64,000 nucleotides of DNA from Lunularia cruciata. Lineage: Eukaryota > Streptophyta > Marchantiopsida > Lunulariales > Lunulariaceae. Within the stretch, counting starts at the first letter, position 1. Every line of letters begins with the position of its first letter. Location of the stretch: contig OX419762.1 of NCBI GenBank assembly GCA_948567375.1, positions 11,786,001-11,850,000 on the forward strand. Direction: 5' to 3'. Of this stretch, positions 37,961 through 51,499 are shown one piece after another. The translations under genes were made by a program, and so were the position numbers. The notes beneath the pieces were generated by a model. The model saw nothing but the letters and a program-made list of their open reading frames with translations, was not told the DNA's origin and searched no databases.

Positions 37961-39034
37961 TATATTATGACTCGATGGAGCAATATATCGACAAGATCAA
38001 GAAGAGAGATAGATCCCTGTTCTGCTCCAGTTATCCCGTCTGTTCTACCGGTTCTCTCCAGCTTTGGCATTGAAAGTCAGCTTAACATGGATCCAGCAAG
38101 ATCAAAAACCACGTACTCCAAGAATTTAACTCTCAGCAATGCGATGTACATTCATCATCATGGGGCTTTCTCCTCGTCTCGATTTCGAAACAGTATGGAA
38201 ATGGGTAAATTACAGCACCTTTCGCTGACAATTCTACCGATCTGAGATCGCTGAATCTTGAGTCTCTTTACGAAAAAGTGATGGATAGGAACTTTCTCCC
38301 TCGATAGAACCTGTCAACAACCAACTCTGAGATGTCAGCTGGTTTGGAATTCCCTCTTTGTCTTCCCTAACGTCTGCGCCACCACGCAAGGGCGTAATCC
38401 TCTCGGCGTCATCACACACCATCTTTGTGGTGACTGATTGAAAAGCTATGAGTAGAGATCCACGTAGCACGATCTTCTGCTCCGGTTCTGAAGCCTTTCA
38501 CGTCGCTGCCTGGGATTGCGTTTCTCAGAATCGAAACGCTATATGCATACACCCAACCCTCTAGATTGTGACGACGACTCGCGGGACTACCGACTTCTTT
38601 CTCAATTCTCAGTTCGTCATTTCATTATTCTGCAACTGTTTTCCAGTCCTTCATGCATGGCGGCTCCTTGGCTGGACGCCTTTTTCATGACTGCTAGAAT
38701 AAATGTTCACAGCTGCTGATGGGGTTGTCCTCGTTCTTGTGCAAGTTTGGAGTACGCAGTCGGAATCTTTGAGGTAACCGTCAGAAGGATGCAAATTCTC
38801 TGTCAGTGAGGCGAGTTATCGAGTCTTTGTGGCTTTGTAGAGGAGATGCAAGGTGCCTTTGGGAGCGTAAATGCAGGGATAAAAGTTCTAGAGAAGGACA
38901 ACCCCACTCTTTACCTGGAGAATCGTACTTCCTTTCAGCAATTGCTCGGTGCACACTGATTGGACTCAATTTGAAGTTCCACCAGCAGGCATCTGGGACG
39001 ACAAACTCTTGACCATGCATGCAGTCAAACAGTG

Positions 39035-39551
39035 GATCCATTAGGAAAGACAGTTGTTCGACTAACTTTCTGGAAAGGAAGTGGTCCTCGGTTATGGTTT
39101 GTACCCAAAAACATGTGATGGAGGGAATGCAGCATGCTGTTGTTTGTTGAGCGATATTCTCGTTTCTGCTTGCCACATTCGGCTTGACAGATTAAGGATC
39201 TATGCATGCATACCGTTTTATAGCTGCAGGCAACGTAGGAACTCTATGTTTTGGGAGTATGACCATTCACCATTCATTCCCTGCCGACTCGTGATCCATT
39301 AGGAAAGACAGTTGTTCGACTAACTTTCTGGAAAGGAAGTGGTCCTCGGTTATGGTTTGTACCCGAAAACATGTGATGGAGGGAATGCAGCATGCTGTTG
39401 TTTGTTGAGCGATTATTCTCGTCTCTGCTTGCCACATTCGGCTTGACAGATTAAGGATCTATGCATGCACACAGTTTTATAGCTGCAGGCAACGTAGGAA
39501 CTCTATGTTTTGGGAGTATAACCATTTACCATTCATTCCCTGCCACTCGTG
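39035..39551. repeat. 258-bp tandem duplication, two copies
   Basis: Units 39035-39292 and 39293-39551 differ by only a handful of bases and small indels. It is the longest of three young tandem duplications in the window. No known gene is included. Confidence 0.95.
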
Positions 39552-40331
39552 CTTGGACATCTCATATCCGGACCTATCTGTACCCACCGGCCAAGATAAT
39601 TCGTGCCCGAAATTATAAACAAATGCTGCCCTTGGTGTTACTGTAATTCGTATTCAACAATGCCCTTTTCCTTTTCAGCTAACTCTTACTGACAAAATTT
39701 TTATAGACTACATGGTGATCGAACCGAACTTTGAGATCTGTGTGTGCTCGCGCACAGTTTTGAGCTTCAAGGATTAAATAGAGGTATCAGTTGTCCAGGG
39801 TCCTCTGAATTGACGAGTTCGGTGAGCACCTCAAATATTCTAGATCGCTTCAAGGAATCCATCCGCAAGATATTGACTAACAGATTCTACAATGCATAAA
39901 ACAGGATATTATTTTTGGAGTATTGATTTCGTTTTCCATTTCTCTCGAGTAAATTATCTAATTCAACTCTGAAGAATCAATCTATACAAGGGGGTCACAG
40001 TCTGTGACTTCAGAATATCACACTTGACGAAAGACCTCACAGGTGCGATGTGTCTTTGCGCAGAAAGAGTAGCATATTTTCATTTCTTCATATAACCAGT
40101 CGAGGAAAACAGATTTGAGAATTTTTGGGGGCTGTAGTATTAGACACTTTTGAAAGATAAACATTCTACACGCTGCACCTCTTCCACTCCGACTCTTGTA
40201 TTGCGTGTGAAAGGGCGTAATCGTTGATGTGCTTTACCAAAACCGTGACTCTAATGGAGTAGAGGATGCAGCCTTCCTTTTGCCACATACATCCTCGGAT
40301 AGTTGTGCTTCTACAAGCAGAAATATTTTGT

Positions 40332-40363
40332 ACTCTCGTTTCAACGTCTGTTGAAACGAGAGT
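40332..40363. repeat. Perfect hairpin, 14-nt arms, 4-nt spacer
   Basis: Arms 40332-40345 and 40350-40363 are perfect reverse complements around gtct. It lies about 160 bp beyond the OCT stop codon. A T-rich tract does not follow, so it does not look like a terminator. Confidence 0.9.
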
Positions 40364-40524
40364 GCTACAACGCAACAGCCTGGTAAGAAGAATATGAGAA
40401 ACAGGCTACACACTTCTAATATGAACCAATTAACTACTCCTATCGTGAAGAAGGATGAAAACTGTATGATATCCATCGGACTAAGATGGCTCCCTAAAGA
40501 TCGCTAACCGGGGCTAGTTTCGTC

Positions 40525-43243
40525 CTACTGACCTCGACTCGGTGTTTCTGCAGCAGCGACTTTTACACTCTCTGTCCTCTCCATCCCCTTCATAGTCTCT
40601 TGAAGTGATATATCCTTCGTCTCTGGCAGTCTGGTGGCCAATGCCCCACCGACCAAGGACATACATCCGAAAATCACGAAGGGAAGATAAGCATTTGTTC
40701 TGCCAATGACTGCTATTATCGGTGCCACTACTGAACCAATGCTTCCTGCTTGGGTTGCCAAACCTAAAGCTGCATTTCTCACTACGGTGGGGAACAATTC
40801 TATGGTGTAAATGTAGACGAGATTGTAAGCTCCTGCCATTCCGAAAATCCCAATAATTCCACAAAACAGTCTTAACATGCCCATTTCGTTGACAGTATCA
40901 GAGACGGTCCATAGAGCACTCAAGTCGAACGACTTGGAACCCACAGTCGCATCGGGCATACTGGTGAAGGCGAAGCTCCCACCCAGGCAGCAGAAACCAG
41001 CAGTGAGGAGACCGGTAACGAGCATAAACTTTCTACCCAGTCTTCCCAGCAATATAGCTGTGATAGTATAGGCCGGTAGCTCCACCAGACCATTTAAGAA
41101 GACGCTGACGTGAAGATTGAACCCCAGGTTGACTACATTCAAGCTGATGCCATAGTAGCAGACTCCAATGAAGAACCAGATAAAAACCATGAGAATCATA
41201 CGCATTCGGGTTTCCCCATATCTGAAGACATCCATGAGATTCCCACTATAGTCGACCTTTTCTTCCTCTGGGGAGATAGCATTGATCAGTAAAGATGCGC
41301 CAGAGTCACGACGAATTGAAATATGATGCCCATTTGTCACAGGACTCATGGCTCCTCCATTCAGGTCCTTGGGAACGGTGGAGGGAGGTTGTGGTCTATT
41401 TTCTTCGTCCTCAGGTGCCTGGGCTATCAAGCAAACGCCTTCAGGCACCACTTTTTTATTCCTCTTGGCGAAAGCTCGGAGAACCTTCATTGCATCTTCT
41501 CCTCTTCCCTTCACAAGGTACCAACGAGGAGACTCCCATATGAAGGGCAAAACAGCCATGCAGTACACAGCACCAGGTAAAGCAGTGATGAAGTAGAGTT
41601 CTCTCCAGGTGGTGCTGAAAATGTCAAGAAAAGGCAGTATCATGATCCCCAAGGAGAAGAAGTAAAATGCAGACATGCCCACAGACCCCCTCCTGTTGGG
41701 CCCAACGACTTCCGTACCCAGTACAAAAGCACACAGCCCAATTCCACTAGTATTTAGTCCTGTCAAGAACCTCGCAGCCGCATACCACCAGTAGTTTGGC
41801 ACCATAGCAGTCAGTAGACCCATTGTAACTGTCGTTAAGCAGCACAACGCCAGCGATCCTTTTCGACCAAGTAGAGAGTCCGACAAGCCACCATACATGC
41901 CAGCACCTGAATAATATCCACAAAGCAAACACGCATATTCCCGGATCAGTTAACTCAAATACGAATGAAACAAACTTTTGACTCTGTAAATACCGAAGTC
42001 GAGACGCCACACGCAACAAACGACCACCACCATACCATGAAATTTGCCGATCAAGTAGATCAATCTACTACATGACAATTTAGCTTTGATTTTCAAAAAC
42101 GGACGTGGAACTACATGCCATCAGGATCCCCCTCTCAGAGCATTGACCCACCCTGTAAAATTGAGTTCATGCCAGCCATAAAGAATGAACAACTAGAAGT
42201 CAACAATGTACCGTAAGTAACATACCAACTCAAAATCTGCCCGGCAGTAGACGGTATTTTCGTAGCCACCACCGTAAAATTAATCAATGCATCGATGGTT
42301 GGGTCTAGTGCGTGTATGATTCAAGCAAGGGCCGTCATCATAATTTTGTAGTAGGGAATTGGACTGCCCAAGCTTTCACAGCAGCTTTTTTTACACCTCC
42401 GGATAGCAGCGGCAAGTAGGTGGTCTTGAGAATTGTACGACTGAGGGCGAAGGTCAGGAAACCTTTGACTAAAGACTTAAAGAGAATTTCATGAAGTTAA
42501 TGAACTGTCTACGTGATCAGGCATTTTGATCTGCGATGAACAAGGATCTCGTGGAAATGGAGCTCGAGAGTGGGTGAGTCCCACGAGGCATTAGTAAAGA
42601 AGTAAGATTTGAGTTGAGCTCAGCCTATAATACTGCAACCCATCTGAGCCCATCTCTATCGCCGGGATAAGAAGCAAACACGACACACCACTGCAATATA
42701 GTTTCCATCTTAACGTGATGGTCCTACAGACTCTAGAAGTGGATTTACATGAATTCATGGATCCAGTGCGTGAATTGTGAGAGACGAAGAGTCATCATTA
42801 CCGAGGAGGGCGCCGATGAAGAACAAAGAACCGGCAAGGCCCACTTTGTATTCTTCTCCACAAATGAGGTTCCACTCGGATACTGTGGAAGAGCTCTTTC
42901 CACCGACCCATTCCCAAGTCCCCAGGTCCAATTCACATAGTGCTGAAGTGGGTGTACATGAACCGGTCGAGTTGCCACTGGGTCCTTGCTCCACACACCG
43001 CCATTCAGGAACACGATCTCCGAAGATCATAGTCATGGTGTGTAGCGCCTCCAATGTCCACGCCAGGCTGACTAGCACGAAATGCCAAAATTGAGCAGGT
43101 CCAAATTCCCCCACATGCTTCACTAACATGTCATCCACTGACAGAAATTCTTTATAATTTTCTCTGCTCCTTCCCCCCTCCATTCTGCTGCTTCCATGCT
43201 CAGCAACATCGAGCAGTCTCTCATGCAGATTGGAGTCCCCCAT
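40525..43243 (-). CDS. OCT: Organic cation/carnitine transporter, MFS superfamily (two exons)
   Basis: The product is a 12-helix major facilitator that moves organic cations, carnitine or related small solutes across a membrane; the substrate cannot be read from sequence. Exon 1 is 43243-42802 and exon 2 is 41906-40525, joined by a GT-AG intron of 895 bp in phase 1. The total is 607 aa. TM1 lies near residues 52-74, followed by an outer loop with four Cys (83, 96, 103, 128), an NST site at 91 and the family signature SEWNLICG. MFS motif A (GGLSDSLLGRKG) follows directly after the exon junction, a second GRLGRK is near 435-440, ESPRW is at 272-276 and the OCT hallmark ELFPTVVRNAALG is at 518-530. 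The cytosolic loop between TM6 and TM7 (about 272-382) is Pro/Glu/Ser-rich and longer than in the Arabidopsis OCT proteins as I recall them. No break was seen. Confidence 0.93.
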
Positions 43244-43249
43244 TGTGGA

Positions 43250-46200
43250 AATTTCAGCTTAATAAATCTCTCCTCCTCCAAGATCATCAACTTCCTGCGC
43301 TTCCGCCACAGATTGTTCACGTACTTCTTCTGAGTGGTTCAACAACCGACAAGATCCAGCAACATCTGCAGTTCTGGGAAAACAATTCCTAAACGACTTC
43401 TGCTTTCTGTACCAATACCCGCCTGATCCTCAGGGTTTAGGAATGTACGCAGTTTTTATGATCCACCCTCGCAAGTGAAGTCCGAGTGCTGTACTGCATG
43501 GAAGTTCGAGGCTTCGGACACCCCAACTTCCTGTTCCAAGGGCAAAGTTCACAAGCTGCCCAAGTCCCCGATAAAGGAGGGGGTGTTCAAAAACCTATGG
43601 CAACTGGGCACCCTCACGAGACATAGAGCCTCGTGCCCAACTCTCCTCTAGAGCAGATGTTACACATTTGGCCGCTCCCTACACTGAAGAAGAAGACACG
43701 GTCCAGGCATCCTGGGAGTGGGACCGAGGGTAAAATACCAAAACGTCCGCCTTCTTAAGAATGTACCTCGCTCACCAAACTGGCTTAAAGTGCATCCGAC
43801 TTAGGACCTCCCCACGTACACTGTTCCTGCTGCGACAAACTCCTTTCTTCTCTTCTCTGTCCTGCTGCTTGCTTCCTACCAAACTACATCGATCCTCCCT
43901 ATACATTCTAGCTCGCCCACTGAAACTCCAGACAACTCAAAACGACAAGCCAATCTGCTGAAGAAAACCGCAGATTCTTCCTACCACACTCGAGGTGGGA
44001 TAAATCCAAGGACCTCTTCTCCATCTGATCTGAACTTCATCACCATCAGCTCATGAGAAGTTACAAATAGAGGAAGAGGGTTGATAAATCCTAACCACTA
44101 TACAGTACCGCTGGTAACGAAATCCAGTATCGATACGACAGCATTTTATACATCTTTTAGTTTATTCGCGTTAAATCGGCACGAGGCCTGTAGCGAACCT
44201 TGATGCAACACGTTTGAACTTCTGACTCGATACAGTTATTTCCATCTGGCACAGACCTTTCCAAATATTTGGCTATGGCCTGGGTCTCAGTGGGACCGTC
44301 TTGACTTGCGGATTTAAAACTCACATGAAGCCGAGTCTGGGCAGGAATGACCACGTCAATCCTTGCCCTACTCTAGGACACCGAAAATACCATGTGTCGA
44401 AGGATGTGTCGAAGTTCTCTTAGTCGACAATAGTCATCTCTCTATTTTCCAGAATACGTGAGAAGCATTTTCTGCTCTCATGTATTTAGACACTGCTGTA
44501 TTTAGACACGCTGGTGTTGGAAATTGCCTGGCTTTGTACAATGTCATTTGATCCAGTACAATTCTATACACCTTAAAACTCACTCTTCTGCAGAGAAGAC
44601 AACTAACTTTTCTTTAGGATTGATAGTATTGGTTCGAGCTTTTCTTCTCTCCAACTGAATGATGCTATCTGTCATCCAGATAACGTTCAGTGATAGGAGG
44701 AATCTTATTTAATTCCATTTAATTCTAATTTTCTACTTGGTTGAGGATCTTATCATCCAATAACACCTTTGGATCAAAGACTATCAGAAATTTTAATCTT
44801 AGCACCTCGATAGGACGTGATAACACCGTACACAATATGTCCTCTTGGTGTAGCAATGTGTAGCATACTACTATATGTTCTGATCCGTCATTTGATTGTT
44901 CTATAAGTAAACACCACTTCGTGCATGCAAAGACCTTGCCTGGGGTCTCATTCACTTGAATAAGTTCCTCTCTGGACCTTTAGATTTATAGGTAGCGCAC
45001 CCATGATCTGCTAACACCAGAAAAATTTAATTAAGTCGTCTATGAGAACTTAGAGCACCGCAGGATCGGATGATATCCAAAGAAAGTACGATATTGCTGG
45101 GTACTCCATCTAATACTCGACTTGGATGAGGAAGAGTAAGGAAAGGCTCCAGCAATATTTGTCCGCAGAAATCTGCTCGGTTGCCAGGCACAGCAAGGCA
45201 AAGAAGAATAAATGATATGTTATCGTAGCTGGTCTAAGGTTGGTGATGTCAGTAAAGTAGGACTCTCTCTTTGATATGTGACCAGATTCATTTTCTCTTT
45301 TGTTGTCATGAATATGAGTTTCTGGATCACAGTCATTATCTACGATGTAAGATATTCCAATACTACTTTCTTGTAAGTTTATTATCGGACGTGTACTAGT
45401 CAACCATTGATTCTCTATGACTCCTCCATTCAACTTCTGCAATTTGAAGCAAGAAATGCTAGCTTACATGTATGAATCATGAGAAGTCCTATTTCTGCTA
45501 GACTTTGATCATCCTCCCTATCCCTGTCTTGTGGTTTGTTTCGATATTGTTGTTCTTACTCCCTTGATCATCCCTTCTTTGGTCTTATTATTTTGAGCAA
45601 TTTCGCAATATGACCTTGTTTCGAACAAATTAATTGTCTGCCCGCGTTGGCCCGTGACGTGAATGAGAGTCGCCCGTTACGTTCGTAGAGACTACTTCGC
45701 ATGTAGCATTTACGACAAACTTTTAGTGGAACGATCCGCGGTCATACCCATCCCATCCCGTGAACTTAGTGTTTATTACTCCATAAACGCACCATAGCCA
45801 AACAAAAGTTCACCAGATGTGTAATGGAAGAGCACCCAGGGGCATATGTGGGCAATATATGGGAAGATTTTTCTTTGATATCAAGCATTTAACATGTATT
45901 TCAGGACTTCACCTCCGTAACCGATGATGAAATAACACATCATTTCATGGAAGATCTGAAGCCAGTTACTATACCCTGAAGATCTCAAGTTAATAAGATA
46001 ACCGTTTGAATTTCAATCACCTCTAACTTTGGTTAACAAGCATTTACTGGATCAAACGGAAAAGGATTAAGAGCAATTTCATAAGAAGGTTCGTTCAGAT
46101 TAGTGGAGATGTACAAAGATTTAGATGAAACTTTTGCTGTCGTGCAGACCTTCGTTCACGGTCAGGCTGAAACAGAGTCATACCGTGAAATACCGGTCGA

Positions 46201-47750
46201 AACAGGGTCATGTTGTGAAATTGCTCTATTATTTTTTCTAGAGTACGTCTTACAGAAGGAAATCAGTGTCAGTTCTCTCACGTGAAGGTAATGATTTTAG
46301 ATAGCTTTACCATGAAAGTGGATCGGGCGTTGATACTCAGCTATCGAGCATTTACCTGCAATAGCCCCCCATGATAAGCTCGGGGCCAAAGGAGATCTTA
46401 ATTTCCTCCTGCGGTTTAGTTTCGTTTAGAACCATAGAATCTCATCCATTTAAACTTCATTCTAACTCAAGCTGATACTTCACGATTTCAGCAAAAACTA
46501 AAGCCCCAGCCAGATCTCGTGAAGGGAGCCTAGAGTTGCTCGAGAACACGGCGAGATCCGATTCGTTTCTTCTCTTGCACTGGAAAATGAATCACTCACA
46601 GCTTCGAGCAATTGTACTTACGTGCTGGCTAGAAGTGGTTCGAGAGAGAGAGAACCCAGATGAAGAGTGGATTTTACTCAAGCAATTGACGCACTCAAGG
46701 CAATGTGGAAAAAATCGGGTCGTCTGTAGTTATCGTGCAGCTCAAAGTCTGACAACGATTATCCTATTTCTGTAAGACCCCACACAGCACTCACTTAGAC
46801 GACAGCAGCTCACCACGATTCCGGTCCGCAGCAAGACATAATCTCTCGAAAGAGTAACTCGTATAGTGAGAACTGAATAACCCAAAAGATAACGTGCACC
46901 TACGGGTGATCGGTACTGTTGTCCACTACCCACATCTGCAGTAATTCTGCCACAGTTCAACATGCTCACTTTCATGTGCTAATCTTAAGCCGTGTCCAAG
47001 TCCGTAATTCCAATCAGGTCAACCAGGCTTGTTTGACTACAGTACTATAGGTAGCAAAAAGAGATTAAGTGTACTATCTGAAAGCTGAAATTTGTCATCT
47101 CGGTGTTCGAGTGGACCTCATGAACTGTAAGAGTATAAGACAGTGCACTTTTCCCGCCACCACTACAACGATGACAACCTCCTCTCGTCAACTTGTAATG
47201 ACTGACGATCATGCTTCCAGATCCGCTGCTCTAAAGGAGCATTCAGGAATAGACTATGAATTCCTGTGAATGTATGAATTTGTACATGACTTTCAGCAGA
47301 AAGAACAAAAACTATTCTCTTTGTAACAGAGGAGATTCCACCAAGTGGGATTTAGAATGCGGTGGCAGTAATTTAAATATGTTTCCAGAATCAAGTTTAT
47401 TGCTTATTGGGATTGTAATATCCTTCTATTTTTGGCCCATAACTCCACCTTAGAAAACTGATTTTTAATGGAAATTTTGGGCTTGAGTTTGTTGTTTGCA
47501 CAGTACTATAAATTGTAGTATTATGCTAGGGTTGAATTGCAGTGACACCTTTCTTTCCAATTCAACTTAGTGTGTTTGTTTTCCTATTTTTGGCTCATAC
47601 TTCCTTCAAATAAGAATTATAAAATGGGAGAATAAGGTGCTTGAATCTGGGTCAGTTCAAAACTATTCCAGTTATTCCAAAACTAGTTCAAACTATTGCC
47701 TTAAGGTGATGATTTCAGTCAACTCCAGAGGAGAGGCTTCAGTACAAGAC
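43250..47750. other. OCT upstream region and intergenic DNA, no recognised gene
   Basis: The first part (to about 43400) probably holds the OCT 5' UTR and promoter. Further right, open frames stay below 111 aa and none resembles a known protein. Around 46140-46220 a short imperfect direct repeat (gaaacagagtcat... and gaaacagggtcat...) is visible. About 30 bp near 47033 resemble 61391, both containing ttgactac and gtactat. Confidence 0.5.
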
Positions 47751-48681
47751 ATTCAACTCCGATCTCATTGAAGCTCATCTTCTACCCTTCCTGGAAAGTA
47801 CAACCCAAAATGCACGTTGCATTGACAATAGGACTTCAACTTTTTGATTCAGTGGTATTTTCAACACTACAATACATTGTTATGTTCCTTCTGAACATTC
47901 AAATATCCAGGATCCTAATCACAAGCATACATGAGGGAAATTTCTCATATGGATACTATTGAGGTCTAGCCCCATTTTACCTCTTTTATCACTCAGTGTA
48001 TGGCTTGATGGGTCTTCCCATCCTTCATGTGTTTTATGTGGTCCGTGTTTTCTCTCATCACAAGTAAAAAGTGCACTCCCACTCAAGCACTCATGTTTCT
48101 ACTATAAAATTCCTCATTACTACTCCCCAAAAGCATACAAGAAACAATTGGAATTTAAGTAAAAGATAAGAAAGGATTTTGGATTTTTCACTTTATTTAC
48201 AATCAAAGGAATGAATGAATTATTTACACTTGTTGAAACTTTAAATAGTTTCTTCATACTCTAAGTCAAATAAATCTAACTGGTTGAGTAAATCCAAGGA
48301 TATTTTTGGCTCATCCTCACTATACATTGGGAATTTTATCTTTGTCTTATCCTATTTTATTACATGTAGGTTACTTAGGCGCCTTACACATGTTAGTGGA
48401 TATCAAATCTTCCCCAAAGACAACTTGCACTATTGTCCCTTTTGGACTTACTACTCTAAAGGATACAACTACAAAAGTGTACACTTATGAAGATCTACGA
48501 ACTGCTTCCTACTCCAAAGATCCTACAACTACAAAGAACTTCTTTTAGTGAAGTATCTTTGGCCTAAGTACTATTGTAAAGAACTATCTTCACCTTTACA
48601 GTTTCTAATAAGAAGCTTAGTCAGCTCCTTATAACTTGTTATTTCTAACAAATAGATATTTGTAACAACTCAAAGCTGCTA

Positions 48682-48727
48682 CTTCAGCCATTACACTAAT
48701 CTTATTAGATTAGTGTAATGGCTGGAG
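48682..48727. repeat. Hairpin, 18-nt perfect arms, 4-nt spacer
   Basis: Arms 48685-48702 and 48707-48724 are perfect reverse complements around tatt; allowing one G-U pair they extend to 48682-48727. It lies inside family 2 copy 3, at the end of the coiled-coil frame. Confidence 0.9.
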
Positions 48728-50312
48728 CTGGACTGGTTGAATCTCTTGATCTTCCTATTTCTCCTTTAATTATCCTTCTAACATCTACTAACTCTACCAT
48801 AACTTCACCTACTATCATTTCATTGTTTGATTCACATTGTGTAACTACTTTGGATTTAAGTAAAATGATCAGCTCTCTAATGTCACTTTGCATCATAGTA
48901 ATATCTAGACATGAACTATCACAAGCCTCTTTCATCTCTCTATCACATGGATTATTAAGCTTTACCAACAATAGATTAATGTCATTGCCTTGAGCCGCCT
49001 TACTTTTTGTCTCTTGGACATGTAACTTGAGTTCATGCAGTTGGAATTCAATCATTACTCCCTCCATCTGAGTGGACATCATTGCTTGAAATCAAGGATC
49101 TATTCCTCCAACTTCTCTCCCCTCAACATTTCTTCACTGATCACCTTCTCTCCAAAATTTACTAGCTCAATTACTACAATATGATGTGTCTGGTTTTCTT
49201 TGGCTTTATTCAATAGGTTTTGCAATCGGGTAATTTTGGCAATGAGGCCCTTCTGAACCGTCACCAAAGAGATCTCCATTGCTTCAATCTTGAGTTGCAT
49301 AGAATCTAGTTCAGCTCAAATTTTTGTTTCCTCTTGAGTTTCTTTACATAGTTCATTCTCTTATTTGTTTTGCTTTTGTAAGCTTGTTGCTTGCAAGGTT
49401 GTCATCTCATCCTGGAGTTGTCGGATTTGTTTGGTGTACATTTGTACCACCAAGGATTTTTGTGTCACCTCTTTTGTCCTTTCTACCCCTTCATGTTCGT
49501 ATCAACACACACTTGATATACAACCCTCTAGTTTTCATATGTTTGAATTGACTTTGCATACTATCCAATTTACCTTTCAATATGGACACATTAGCATGCA
49601 TTGCCTTGACCAACAAAGTATAATCATTAATTCTTGGGTAATTACTTTTGGACATCAACAACAAAGTCTATAAATAGTTGACTACTGGATATAGAGTACC
49701 CATGATGAACTTGGACCATCTACATTAGTTCCTTCACTACCATTGGCCACTAAAAACCCATCCTTCCATAGTATTACTTGGAACCGCATGGCCTATAGAT
49801 ATACTTGGAGCAAATGTGCACATGGATTCAGTGCACAATGTCAAATTTCCTTGTAGATCTTGGTTTTCATCCTCACAATTTCCTTCTATCACAGCCGCAA
49901 CAAAAGGTTTGGTAGCTATAAATGCAGATTTCACAATGTCTTCATCTTTGTGATCATCAAAATCAATTTGAACCCAAAGTGCACAAAGTCAACTTGTCCT
50001 CATCCACTATATTTTCTCCTTGAGAATTGATAGTCACTCCACCCTCCAATGATAGATCAATAGGTTCTTCAAGGTCTTTTCTTGGTTGTTTAACAAGATG
50101 GATCAAGAGACATTTACTCTAAGGAGATAGAGAAAGTTTGACTTTCTTCTTTATAACTCTTTCTACCTTCACAAACTCTCTTGATGACCTAAACATCTCA
50201 TCTCACTCCTCGTACCAGTTTGTTACAGATTGGTCAGATGCCCTAGGCTCATTTTCATGTGTTTTGTATTGTGTTTTAGCCTTTTGACTCTTTGGGTCTT
50301 CCGGGCTTTATA

Positions 50313-50370
50313 TTTCATTGTTCATTGTTCATTTTTCATTGTTCATTGTTCATTTTTCATTGTTCATTGT
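50313..50370. repeat. Short tandem repeat, 21-bp unit
   Basis: About 2.7 copies of a unit made of ttcattg repeats with a ttttt interruption. A simple minisatellite inside family 2 copy 3. Confidence 0.85.
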
Positions 50371-51179
50371 CCTTGACTTGCTTCATGAAGCAAACATTGT
50401 CTTGATCCTCATAAAGAACATCTTGTAAATAAAACTGACTAGGAAACTTTTGTCTCTCCTCTTATGTCAGCAGATTCAGCCCGAGATACAAATATATCAC
50501 AAACAGGATAATATAATGAGGTCCATTATCCCCATCTAATCTTTTACCATCTTCTTCACATAAGTATGAAAGATTTTATCCAATTCATACTTGCTCCTCA
50601 AAATATCCAATCAAAAAATATTGCTTTTGTAACACTAATGTTTGTGGTTTGTTCAAGTTTGAACGACACATGAGGGAACTAACAATGTGGCATTTAATAG
50701 TGACTTGATACAATCCTACTTTGTACCCATTTCCCAATCATTCTTTTGCAAATTTGGCCTTAATATCATATATCTCGTCTTTTGGTCTATATTTGTAATC
50801 AAATGTCAGCACCTTCAAATCCTCAACTTCAGGTCCCAAGCCATTACCCAATCCTACAAATCCAATGCATGTGGATTCTCTTGTTGTCTTTGACTTCCAT
50901 CCATTCCACCGTCTATCATCCCATGCAAAATCTAGGGCAAACTCATTTCCCAATTCCAAAGTTCCACCTTTGCATGTTTGGCTTCCATTTCCCACTTGTC
51001 AACTTGTGGACTTTGAATGTTCTAGCTCATCAACTTGGTTCTGCCTCCCTTTTTATGCATTTTGGCTTCCAACTACACTCAAACTTCCAACATTCTCACT
51101 TTATACCACAACAAAATTATGAAAGTTGATCTAAACAAGTCCTTCTTCATATCCTTGGCTTGCTTAAATCCCCATGCTT

Positions 51180-51460
51180 CCTGATCTGTCATCAATCATT
51201 CCTCATCCTTCTTACATGCCATGTCATGCAAGCCTTATGACTTCCCTAACATTGATTGTTCTTTTTTGTACTATTCAAATCTTATCTATAATGTTAACCT
51301 AGCCCATACTTACTACCACCAACTCTATCAAGGACCGTACTTCTTATTTAACTCCAAAGTACTACAATTACCTTGCATTGCAACTCAGCTCTTTACACAA
51401 AACTCCTTTCTTCACACTTAAGTGCAAAGTTGGACTAAAGTTCAAATTCTTATTACATTT
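51180..51460. repeat. Repeat fragment, partner of 24520-24760
   Basis: Similar in the same orientation to the fragment between fossils B and C, including attgttctttttt, a caaag(t/g) block and the tail around 51350-51450. It lies between family 2 copies 3 and 4 and may be part of the copy 4 tail. Confidence 0.45.
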
Positions 51461-51499
51461 GGGGCCCAAACCTAATAGGAATTTCCACTTCTTTGTAAA

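Larger units (their letters stand above)
37967..40500. other. Unique-looking DNA 3' of the OCT gene, no recognised gene
   Basis: Base composition is balanced, unlike the AT-rich flanks. Open frames up to 131 aa exist on both strands (for example 38781-39176 minus), but none resembles a known protein and no splice chain was found. The stretch holds the tandem duplication at 39035-39551 and the hairpin at 40332-40363. It could include a lost or lineage-specific gene. Confidence 0.45.
47760..50990 (-). mobile_element. Family 2 repeat, copy 3 (decayed)
   Basis: The tail (about 47760-48600) matches copy 1 at 11240-11900, including the block around 48220-48380. Coiled-coil frames follow upstream on the minus strand at 48705-49082 and 49100-49300, with FQLHELKLHVQE as the shared motif. 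Further upstream sequence (50738-50995) is open but was not matched to the N-terminal domain of the other copies. It is broken. Confidence 0.6.

Noticed and set aside
38160-38300. Leucine-rich repeat-like peptide on the plus strand
   Set aside because: Only one or two LRR-like steps are visible and stops follow. This is not enough to call a receptor relic.
38781-39176. 131-aa minus-strand open frame
   Set aside because: It runs into the 258-bp tandem duplication, has frames open on the other strand too, and matches no known family.
40332-40363. Transcription terminator after OCT
   Set aside because: Plant genes do not use stem-loop terminators of this kind, and no T tract follows. It fits better with the set of short-spacer hairpins.
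40877-41596. Several plus-strand frames of 60-85 aa
   Set aside because: They lie wholly inside OCT exon 2 on the opposite strand and are shadows of it.
46975-47070. Short similarity to 61355-61440 (ttgactac, gtactat, gagattaagtg)
   Set aside because: About 30 matching bases with gaps. Too little to define a repeat family without a genome search.
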